A DNA stretch of 29,296 nt from JAOTYV01 sp041557595 (GTDB lineage Bacteria > Pseudomonadota > Alphaproteobacteria > UBA8366). A program made the position numbers and the translations under genes. The DNA lies in NCBI GenBank assembly GCA_041557595.1, contig JBFFGE010000035.1, positions 1 through 29,296 of the forward strand, read 5' to 3'. The notes under the pieces were generated by a model that had not been told where the DNA came from, ran no database searches, and worked only from the letters and a program-made list of their open reading frames with translations. Positions 23,317 through 29,296 of the stretch are shown here, in pieces. Within the stretch, counting starts at the first letter, position 1. Each line of letters starts with the position of its first letter.

Positions 23317-24210
23317 CTATCGCGCGTCGGCGGCCTCCCGAACGAGCCATGCCCGAAGCGCCGCGATCTTGGGCCGGTCGGCCCGGCCGGCCGGGCAGAC
23401 GAGGTAATAGGCCTGATCCTGTTTGACCGGATCCCCGAAAGGGATAACGAGCCGTCGGTCAGCGAGGGCGTCGGCGACAAACTCCATGGCCGCGATTGCC
23501 ACGCCCGCGCCCTGCTGGGCCGCTTCAAGCGCAAAGTTTGTCGTGTCGAAGGTGACGGTCTGGGCAGGCTCCAGGCCTTCTCGGCCCTGGATTTGCAGCC
23601 AGAGCGGCCAGTCCTCCGGACGCGCCTCGGCGTGCAGCAACGTGTGACGGGCGAGATCGGCCGGATCGTGCAACGGCGGGTCGCCGTCAATCAGGTCGGG
23701 ATGGCAGACCGGCGTGATTTCCTCCGCCAGCAAATGGTCGGCGCGCAGGCCCGGCCAGTTGCCACCGCCATACCGGATCGCCGCGTCGACGCCGTCGCGT
23801 TCGAACGACACCGGACGCGTCGTGGTCGAAACGCGAACTTCGATTTCCGGGTTTTCCCGCTGGAAGCGCGGCAATCGCGGGATGAACCAACGGCTGGCGA
23901 ATGTGGAAAGCATGCTGACGGTGAGCGTGCCGCCGCGGTGCAACCTGTCGAGGTCCGCGAGGGCGCCCGCAATTCTGCCGAATCCATCCTGAACGCCGGG
24001 AAAGAGGCGCTGCCCGGCGTCGCTCAGCATCAATTGGCGTTGTTCGCGGTGAAACAGGATGACGCCGAGCCGGTGTTCCAGTCCGCGAATTCGATGGCTC
24101 ACCGCAGAGGGCGTAACATTGAGTTCCTCGGCCGCGCGGGTGATGCTGAGATGCCGCGCCACCGCCTCGAAGGCGTAAAGCGCGTTGATCGGTGGCAAGG
24201 AGCTGGTCAT
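23317..24210 (-). CDS. LysR-family transcriptional regulator, GcvA-like
   Basis: The 297-residue protein has the N-terminal LysR winged helix (LYAFEAVARHLSITRAAEELNVTPSAVSHRIRGLE, about 11-45) and a periplasmic-binding-like effector domain with STFASRWFIPRLPRFQRENPEIEVRV, GVDAAIRYGGGNWPGL and FDTTNFALEAAQQGAGVAI. The wording places it in the GcvA/AmpR-like branch. It is divergent from the DinB-FetAB genes over a 178-base AT-rich gap, which suggests it controls them or itself. Transcription runs towards the SUF operon, but the IscR-type promoter lies between. It ends with TAG. Confidence 0.93.
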   Translation of the reverse strand: MTSSLPPINALYAFEAVARHLSITRAAEELNVTPSAVSHRIRGLEHRLGVILFHREQRQLMLSDAGQRLFPGVQDGFGRIAGALADLDRLHRGGTLTVSMLSTFASRWFIPRLPRFQRENPEIEVRVSTTTRPVSFERDGVDAAIRYGGGNWPGLRADHLLAEEITPVCHPDLIDGDPPLHDPADLARHTLLHAEARPEDWPLWLQIQGREGLEPAQTVTFDTTNFALEAAQQGAGVAIAAMEFVADALADRRLVIPFGDPVKQDQAYYLVCPAGRADRPKIAALRAWLVREAADAR

Positions 24211-24302
24211 GAGACGCCTGAGATTTGTTCAATATCGCTTCTAACGTTTGATGGTAAGTATCGTTTACATTGGTGTGGTCTGAAAATTTAACATGAATTT
24301 TT

Positions 24303-24318
24303 CTCAAGTGAATTTGAG
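24303..24318. promoter_or_regulatory. candidate LysR-type operator in the divergent gap
   Basis: CTCAA-GTGAAT-TTGAG is a dyad in the AT-rich interval between the LysR gene and the divergent DinB-FetAB genes. LysR regulators usually bind such dyads in divergent promoters. The spacing is not the classical T-N11-A, so confidence is low. Confidence 0.35.
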
Positions 24319-24388
24319 TTAATATCGGTTTTGGCCTCGATCGCTCTTGGGTACCGTGATTTGTCATTTACAGCGAGGAGGGACGGTA

Positions 24389-24892
24389 ATGTCGTCTTAT
24401 TTCCAGCGCGCCGCTCGGTACAATCAATGGGCGAACCTGCGTCTGTATGACGCCTGTGCCGACCTGGACGATGCCGACCGGAAAACCCCGCGAAAGGCGT
24501 TTTTCGGATCGATCCACCGTACCCTCAACCATATCTTGCTGTGCGATCGCATGTGGCTCTCGCGGCTCGGTGTGGGAGAGCTGATTACCGATCCGCTGGA
24601 CACCGAACTCTATACCGATTTCGACGTGCTGCGCCGCGAGCGCGCGCAACAGGATGGGGTCATTCTCGATTATGTGGCCGCGCAGGATGAAGGCGCTCTC
24701 GGCGCCGTCAAATCCTACGCCAACGCGTCCGGCCAACCGCAGCAGACGCGGCACGACGTGATCCTGCAGCATTTCTTCAACCACCAGACCCACCATCGGG
24801 GCTAGGTGCATGATATGCTGAGCCAGACGGCGGTGGCCCCGCCGCCGCTCGATATGATCTACTTCGTCCGGGAGGTGCCGGACGCGGCCTAA
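24389..24892 (+). pseudogene. DinB-family protein interrupted by in-frame TAG
   Basis: The frame encodes a four-helix DinB/YfiT-type protein that would have 167 residues, the normal length. It starts MSSYFQRAARYNQWAN after an excellent AGGAGG site. The three metal-binding histidines are visible in LNHILLCDRMW and FNHQTHHRG. A TAG at 24803-24805 (codon 139) follows HHRG, exactly where the family has an almost invariant Gln in HHRGQ. The frame then continues VHDMLSQTAVAPPPLDMIYFV to a TAA at 24890, as in intact members. A single CAG to TAG change explains it. The truncated product lacks the last helix. Family members are thiol-linked transferases or metal-dependent enzymes of mostly unknown substrate. 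It precedes the ABC genes by 40 bases. Confidence 0.85.
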
Positions 24893-24932
24893 GGCGCGCG
24901 CCGTCCGGACAAGCGCCGGATGGAGACGCCCT

Positions 24933-25529
24933 TTGCTGACAATTCGCGGCCTCACGCGACCGGGCCTGGAGCCGGTCTTTCTCGACCTGTCCGACGGCGA
25001 GATGATCACGCTGTCCGGCCCGTCGGGCTCCGGCAAGACGTTGTTCCTGCGCGCGATCGCGGATCTCGATCCCAATGACGGCGATGTGCAGCTCGACGGC
25101 CGGGACCGTGACGCCATGCCGGCGCCTGATTGGCGCCGGCAGGTGACCTATGTCCCGGCGGAGTCCGGCTGGTGGGCCGACCGGGTCGACGCGCATTTCA
25201 CCGATTGGGACGTTGCCGCGCCGCTGGCGATGCGCTTGTCCTTGCCCGTCGCCTGCGGTAGCTGGCCGGTCTCCCGGCTGTCCACCGGCGAGCGCCAGCG
25301 CCTCGCGCTCGCACGCGCCTTCGTGCAGATGCCCCGCGTGCTGCTGCTCGACGAACCCACATCCGGTCTCGATCCCGCGGCGACCGCGGCGGTGGAGGGG
25401 GTGCTGCGGGAAAAGGTGAGCGACGGGATCGCGGTTCTGATGGTGACGCATGACCGGGCGCAGGCGCGACGCCTCGGCGGCCGCCATTTCCGGATCGCGA
25501 AAGGGCGTGTCGAGGAGGCCGTGCAATGA
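24933..25529 (+). CDS. fetA: FetA-like ABC transporter ATP-binding protein
   Basis: This compact ATPase of 198 residues has Walker A GPSGSGKT (29-36), the signature LSTGERQRLALARA (116-129), Walker B VLLLDEPTSGLD (136-147) and the switch His in MVTHDRAQ. Size and context match FetA/YbbL, which partners a FetB permease in iron export in E. coli. The start is a TTG with GGAG 7 bases upstream; no in-frame ATG is available nearby. The stop overlaps the permease start (ATGA). The iron substrate is inferred from family membership. Confidence 0.85.
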   Translation: MLTIRGLTRPGLEPVFLDLSDGEMITLSGPSGSGKTLFLRAIADLDPNDGDVQLDGRDRDAMPAPDWRRQVTYVPAESGWWADRVDAHFTDWDVAAPLAMRLSLPVACGSWPVSRLSTGERQRLALARAFVQMPRVLLLDEPTSGLDPAATAAVEGVLREKVSDGIAVLMVTHDRAQARRLGGRHFRIAKGRVEEAVQ

Positions 25530-26332
25530 AGGATTTCATTACCCTGGACTACGGCGATGTGGCGATGGCGGCGGCGCTGGTGCTGATCAATGCGGGGCTG
25601 TCGATCTGGCTGCAGCTCGGGCTGGAACGGCGGCTGCTGATCGCGGCAGTGCGGATGGTGGTCCAGCTGTCGCTGATCGGGCTGGTGCTGCAATGGCTGT
25701 TCGCGCTGGTCTCGCCGCTCTGGACCGCGACGGCGGCGCTCCTGATGGTGCTGTTCGCCGGGCGCGAGGCGATGGCGCACCAGGAGCGGCGGTTCAGCGG
25801 CTGGTGGGGTTTCGGACTGGGCACTACGAGTATGCTGATGGCATCGTTCCTGGTGACGATCTTCGCGCTGACCGGTCAGGTACGGCCCGACCCCTGGTAC
25901 GATCCGCGCTATGCGATCCCGCTGCTCGGCATGATCCTCGGCAATACCATGACCGGGGTCGCGCTCGGGCTGGACAGCCTGACCACTGGCGCTTGGCGCG
26001 AGCGGGTAACCATCGATTCCCGTCTCGCGCTTGGGCACAGCCGGGGCGAGGCGATGCGCTCTGTTACCCATGGCACGATGCGCACGGCGATGATCCCGAT
26101 GGTCAATTCGATGTCGGCGGCGGGCATCGTCTCGCTGCCCGGCATGATGACCGGACAGATCCTGGCCGGGGTGGACCCGGTGGACGCGGTGAAATACCAA
26201 CTGGTGATCAGTTTCCTGATCGCCGGCGGCACCGCCTGCGGCGTGCTGGCGGCGGTCTTCGGCGGCGCCTGGCGGCTGACCGATGCGCGCCACCGCCTGC
26301 GGCTCGACCGGCTGGCCCCGCCGCGCGCCTGA
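25526..26332 (+). CDS. fetB: FetB-like (UPF0014) ABC permease
   Basis: The 268-residue integral membrane protein of the UPF0014/FetB family has about seven hydrophobic segments. Conserved stretches are RMVVQLSLIGLVLQW, PLLGMILGNTMTGVALGLDSL, EAMRSVTHGTMRTAMIPMVNSMSAAGIVSLPGMMTGQILAG (split over 26050-26172) and AVKYQLVISFLIAGGTA. In E. coli FetAB exports iron and aids resistance to peroxide; this role is transferred by homology. It is coupled to the ATPase gene through a 4-base overlap and converges with an MFS gene 10 bases further on. Confidence 0.9.
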   Translation: MKDFITLDYGDVAMAAALVLINAGLSIWLQLGLERRLLIAAVRMVVQLSLIGLVLQWLFALVSPLWTATAALLMVLFAGREAMAHQERRFSGWWGFGLGTTSMLMASFLVTIFALTGQVRPDPWYDPRYAIPLLGMILGNTMTGVALGLDSLTTGAWRERVTIDSRLALGHSRGEAMRSVTHGTMRTAMIPMVNSMSAAGIVSLPGMMTGQILAGVDPVDAVKYQLVISFLIAGGTACGVLAAVFGGAWRLTDARHRLRLDRLAPPRA

Positions 26333-26342
26333 AGCATCGTTC

Positions 26343-27563
26343 TCATTCCGCGGCGGCGGGCGCCTCCCCGGTCACCACGGCGGTGCGCGGCAGCATCATC
26401 ACGGCGGCCAGGATCAGGGTGGCGGCGCCCGCCATGACGCCGAATAGCACCGAGAAGCCCCAATGGGCATGGATCCAGGCGATCAGCGGCACCGCGGTTG
26501 CGCTGACCGAGAAAGTGATGATGTAGCGGAACGAAAAGGCCCGCGCGCGCCATTCGCTGCGGGCGATTCGGCCGACCAGGACGTCGTTGATCGGGATCTG
26601 CCCGAACACCACCAGCATGAAGGCGACCGAAATCACCAGCGCAAACACGCCGGTAAGCTGAATCATCACCACAAAGAATACCGCCTGTAGTGCGGCGACG
26701 AAGGCGAAAACCGTGCGGACCGAATGATTGTCGACAAGGTAGCCGACGACGAGCTGAGCGAAGGCGGCGAGCGCGAATACCAGAAATGCGTAGCTGCCGA
26801 CCAGCGTCGCGGTGCCCGCGATGTCGGTCAGACGTTCGGCGAACACCTTGGGCAGCGCGAAGGTCGTGCTCTGGAAAATCAGCCCGCCGATCGCGGTCGA
26901 GAAGAAGATGATCGCGAAGGTGCGGATCAGCAGCGACCGGTCGATCGCGAGCGTGCCGGCCGCCGCTTTTTTGGCGCCGGCGTCGCTGGCGGCTTCGGCG
27001 GCGCGGTGGGCGCGGCCGCTATAGACGAACAATCCGTAGGCAACGCCCAGGCCGATCGAGACGGCGCCCGGTACCGCGAAGGCGGCCTGCCAGCCGGCAT
27101 TGTCGATCAAGTACCCGGTCAGCAAGGCGGCGCAGGCCACCCCCATATTGCCGAAAACGCCGTTGATGGCGATCCGCATGCCGGTCTTGTGGCGGCCATG
27201 CACCACCATGGCGAGCCCGACCGGATGGTAGATGGCCCCGAATACGCCGATCCCGAGCAGCCCGGCGCCGATCTGCAGCGGCGTGGTGGCGAGCGCGGTC
27301 AGGATCGTGCTGGCGCCGATGCCGATGAAGAAAATCGTCATCATTCCCTCGCGGCTCCATTTGTCGGCGAGCCAGCCGGCCGGAATGGCGCAGACGCCGA
27401 AGGCGACGAAAGCGGGCGTCGCGTAGGGGATTAGTTCCGCGTAGGACATGTTCCATTCCGTGGTCAGGCGCAGCGCCGCCACGGTCGCGAATATCAGTAT
27501 GCAAAGATGGTCGAAGAAATGCCCGATGTTGAGGAAGAAGAAGTTGATTTGGTCGCGGGTCAT
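26343..27563 (-). CDS. MFS transporter
   Basis: This 406-residue major facilitator protein has about 12 hydrophobic segments. The N-terminal half has LNIGHFFDHLCILIFATVA, GWLADKWSREGMM (the MFS loop 2-3 motif) and GVFGAIYHPVGLAM, a pattern shared with fosmidomycin-resistance-type and related MFS groups. I chose the ATG giving MTRDQINFFF because GGGGAGA lies about 8 bases upstream; the frame extends 35 codons more. It is divergent from an AraC-type regulator over 109 bases, a layout typical of regulator-exporter pairs. Substrate unknown. Confidence 0.92.
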   Translation of the reverse strand: MTRDQINFFFLNIGHFFDHLCILIFATVAALRLTTEWNMSYAELIPYATPAFVAFGVCAIPAGWLADKWSREGMMTIFFIGIGASTILTALATTPLQIGAGLLGIGVFGAIYHPVGLAMVVHGRHKTGMRIAINGVFGNMGVACAALLTGYLIDNAGWQAAFAVPGAVSIGLGVAYGLFVYSGRAHRAAEAASDAGAKKAAAGTLAIDRSLLIRTFAIIFFSTAIGGLIFQSTTFALPKVFAERLTDIAGTATLVGSYAFLVFALAAFAQLVVGYLVDNHSVRTVFAFVAALQAVFFVVMIQLTGVFALVISVAFMLVVFGQIPINDVLVGRIARSEWRARAFSFRYIITFSVSATAVPLIAWIHAHWGFSVLFGVMAGAATLILAAVMMLPRTAVVTGEAPAAAE

Positions 27564-27672
27564 TGCACGTCTCCCCAGTATGCATCCACATCCGGCATCA
27601 TTTTGGCCTGGAAAGCGCGCGGCGGTCTTGCGATAATTAGCCATTGATAATCGCGAACCGGACAACACGCCA

Positions 27673-28458
27673 ATGCCCGCCCCGTATTTGAACCCGGAAG
27701 TGACCCGGCTGGAGCAATTGCCGCAACGGATCGTCGCCTACCGGCGCGATCTGGCCGATGGCGAGGTCATCCCGCCGCACCGCCACCGCCGGGCACAGCT
27801 CGTCTATGCAAGCGAAGGCGTGATGACGGTGACCACCGGGCGCGGCGCATTCGTGGTGCCGCCGCATCGGGCGGTCTGGTTGCCGGGCGGCGTCGAGCAC
27901 CGCATCGAGGCGCGCGGTTCCGTTGCCATGCGGACACTATATGTCGAACCAAATGCCGGGCCGGGCTTGCCCGAGGCGGTCTGTGTGCTGCATGTTACGC
28001 CGCTTCTGCGCGAACTCGTCCTGGCCGCCGTCGACGCGGCGCAGGACTACCTGCCGAACAGTCCGGAACAAAGGCTCATGTCCGTCATCCTGGATCAGAT
28101 TCGCATTCTGCCGGTGGCGCCGCTGGCGCTGCCGATGCCGTCGGACCGGCGCCTGCGGCGGGTGGTCGACGGGCTTCTGTCGGACCCGTCGGATGCGCGC
28201 GGTCTCGACCGCTGGGCGCAGGAGGCCGGGGCGAGCAGCCGGACGCTGGCGCGCCTGTTCGATGCCGAGACCGGCATGTCCTTTCGCGCCTGGCGGCAGC
28301 AGCTCCGCCTGTTGCGGGCGTTGGAGCGCCTGGCGGCCGGCGACGCCGTGACCACGGTCGCGATGGATATGGGATATGACAGCCCGAGCGCCTTCACCGC
28401 CATGTTCCGGCGCAATCTCGGCGAGGCGCCGACCCGGTACTTTCGGCAGGCCGTGTGA
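27673..28458 (+). CDS. AraC-family transcriptional regulator with cupin-type sensor domain
   Basis: The 261-residue protein has an N-terminal cupin-like domain (IPPHRHRRAQLVYASEGVMTV, VVPPHRAVWLPGGVEHRIEA) and two C-terminal AraC helix-turn-helix motifs, the second reading AVTTVAMDMGYDSPSAFTAMFRRNLGEAPTRYF (split over 28346-28444). It probably controls the divergent MFS transporter and perhaps itself. No clear ribosome binding site precedes the ATG, so translation may be leaderless or weak. A DUF1289 gene starts 3 bases after the stop, suggesting one transcript. Confidence 0.93.
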   Translation: MPAPYLNPEVTRLEQLPQRIVAYRRDLADGEVIPPHRHRRAQLVYASEGVMTVTTGRGAFVVPPHRAVWLPGGVEHRIEARGSVAMRTLYVEPNAGPGLPEAVCVLHVTPLLRELVLAAVDAAQDYLPNSPEQRLMSVILDQIRILPVAPLALPMPSDRRLRRVVDGLLSDPSDARGLDRWAQEAGASSRTLARLFDAETGMSFRAWRQQLRLLRALERLAAGDAVTTVAMDMGYDSPSAFTAMFRRNLGEAPTRYFRQAV

Positions 28459-28461
28459 ACA

Positions 28462-28689
28462 ATGTCGAAATCGCCCTATCCAACGACCCCGTGCGTCGCC
28501 GTCTGTCAGATCGACCCGAAATCCGGTTTCTGCCTCGGCTGTTACCGCACGCTGAAAGAAATCGCGCAATGGGGCAAATTCAGCGAGACGCACCGCGAGG
28601 AGTTGTTGCCGGAACTCGACCGGCGGCGCGAAGAGGATTTGCGCCGCTGGCGCGCGCAGCGGGGCGAAAGCGATGCCACCGACGGATGA
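28462..28689 (+). CDS. DUF1289 small cysteine-motif protein
   Basis: This 75-residue protein has four cysteines in the DUF1289 pattern: Cys11 and Cys15 (TPCVAVCQID) and Cys24 and Cys27 (FCLGCYRTLKEI). They probably bind a metal ion or an Fe-S cluster. The WGKFSETHREELLPELDRR stretch is typical of the family. The C-terminus is charged and helical. It is common in proteobacteria and has no assigned function. It sits between the AraC regulator and an MFS gene, and its last 17 bases overlap the latter. Confidence 0.92.
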   Translation: MSKSPYPTTPCVAVCQIDPKSGFCLGCYRTLKEIAQWGKFSETHREELLPELDRRREEDLRRWRAQRGESDATDG

Positions 28690-29296
28690 GGCGTTGGCCG
28701 GCGCGGTGCCTCCGGCGTCGCCCGGCGATACCAGGGTGGTCGCGCTGGTGTCGGCGGGGCATTTTTTCAGCCACTTCTATCTCTTGTGTCTGCCGCCGCT
28801 GTTCGTCTTCATCCAGCAGGAATTCCAGGTCAGCTATGTGGCGCTCGGCCTCGCGGCGACCGCGTATAATCTGATCGGCGGGCTGATCCAGGCCCCGGTG
28901 GGTTTCCTGGTCGACCGGTTCGGCGCCCGGCTGCCGCTTTTGCTCGGTTTCGGGGTCAACGCGCTGGCGATTCTGCTGATCGGCTTCGTCGACGTTTATT
29001 GGCTGCTCCTGGTGCTCGCGGTGCTGGCGGGCATCGGCAACAGCGTGTTCCATCCGGCGGACTACGCCATCATGTCGGGCGCCGTCGACGAGAAGCGGGT
29101 TGGCCGCGCCTTCGGCATTCACACGTTTTCGGGTTTCCTCGGCGGCAGTATCGCGCCGCTGACCATGGGGATCCTCGCGGCGTTCTGGAATTGGCGGATC
29201 GCGCTGATCGTAACCGGTGCGGTCGGGCTCGCCGTCCTCGTGGCGGTGGCGTTGTCCAGTCGCGCGCTGGCGCAGGCATCGCCGGGGCGTCGCGAC
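28673..29296 (+). CDS. MFS transporter (3' end cut by window)
   Basis: The frame opens with ATG (MPPTDEALAGAVPPASPG) inside the end of the DUF1289 gene and stays open to the window edge, giving 208 residues so far. It contains about five hydrophobic segments with SAGHFFSHFYLLCLPPLF, the loop motif GFLVDRFGARLPLLLG and GIGNSVFHPADYAIMSG. These parallel GHFFDH, ADKWSRE and FGAIYHP in the other MFS protein of this window, so the two are likely distant paralogues. Overlap with DUF1289 suggests one transcript with the AraC regulator. Substrate unknown. Confidence 0.9.
   Translation, partial: MPPTDEALAGAVPPASPGDTRVVALVSAGHFFSHFYLLCLPPLFVFIQQEFQVSYVALGLAATAYNLIGGLIQAPVGFLVDRFGARLPLLLGFGVNALAILLIGFVDVYWLLLVLAVLAGIGNSVFHPADYAIMSGAVDEKRVGRAFGIHTFSGFLGGSIAPLTMGILAAFWNWRIALIVTGAVGLAVLVAVALSSRALAQASPGRRD

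Noticed and set aside
2..23319. Genome-wide reassignment of TAG as a sense codon
   Set aside because: TAG ends at least ten genes at family-typical positions: the hypothetical, metallophosphoesterase, MocR, aldolase, ggt, enolase-superfamily, Dph6-like, sufA, sufT and LysR genes.
1..29296. CRISPR array, insertion sequence, prophage or attachment site
   Set aside because: No regularly spaced repeats, transposase, integrase or phage structural genes were seen. The tRNA-Gly has no adjacent integrase or duplicated 3' end.

Overview
The window is a GC-rich, densely packed chromosomal segment of an alphaproteobacterium. A Rhodospirillales-like lineage is my best guess, from the architecture of the SUF operon, the tRNA-Gly(CCC), the ApaG and DUF1289 proteins and the typical alphaproteobacterial palindromic intergenic repeats. 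This is inference from protein families and not a phylogeny. I see no phage, insertion sequence or CRISPR array. No gene-free stretch exceeds about 260 bases.

Layout. 1-5.7 kb: a 5'-truncated conserved hypothetical (probable lipoprotein), then minus-strand trkH (K+ uptake), folE, apaG, a MaoC-type dehydratase, an atypical metallophosphoesterase and a radical SAM protein. The last two form a tight pair. 5.9-9.6 kb: a MocR-type regulator (GntR plus aminotransferase) interrupted by an in-frame TAG, followed by a cytoplasmic molybdopterin oxidoreductase; both upstream regions share TTGG-type half-sites. 9.7-9.8 kb: a 119-bp element with 27-bp inverted ends. 9.9-16.3 kb: a catabolic-looking group (HpaI-type aldolase and sulfatase in one operon, a tRNA-Gly, a secreted gamma-glutamyltransferase, an enolase-superfamily enzyme and a Dph6-like PP-loop ATPase flanked by two palindromic repeats). 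16.5-23.2 kb: a complete minus-strand SUF iron-sulfur operon, reading regulator-sufB-sufC-sufD-sufS-sufU-sufT-sufA, headed by a good IscR type-1-like box and closed by three hairpins. 23.3-26.3 kb: a GcvA-like LysR regulator, a DinB-family gene broken by an in-frame TAG, and a FetAB-type ABC transporter. 26.3 kb to the end: an MFS transporter, an AraC-type regulator, a DUF1289 protein and the 5' part of a second MFS transporter.

How it fits together. The clearest unit is the SUF operon: SufBCD scaffold, SufS/SufU sulfur donation, SufA carrier and SufT maturation factor, probably controlled by an autorepressing Fe-S sensor of the Rrf2 family. The FetAB-like iron exporter nearby fits a theme of iron and oxidative-stress handling. 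The most unusual items are (i) two independent in-frame TAG codons in otherwise intact genes, while at least ten neighbouring genes (one of the two broken genes included) end with TAG, so wholesale recoding is unlikely; and (ii) a metallophosphoesterase that has lost every ligand specific to metal site 1 but keeps all ligands of metal site 2, encoded beside a radical SAM/SPASM-like enzyme. The second is the best candidate here for an undescribed biochemical system.
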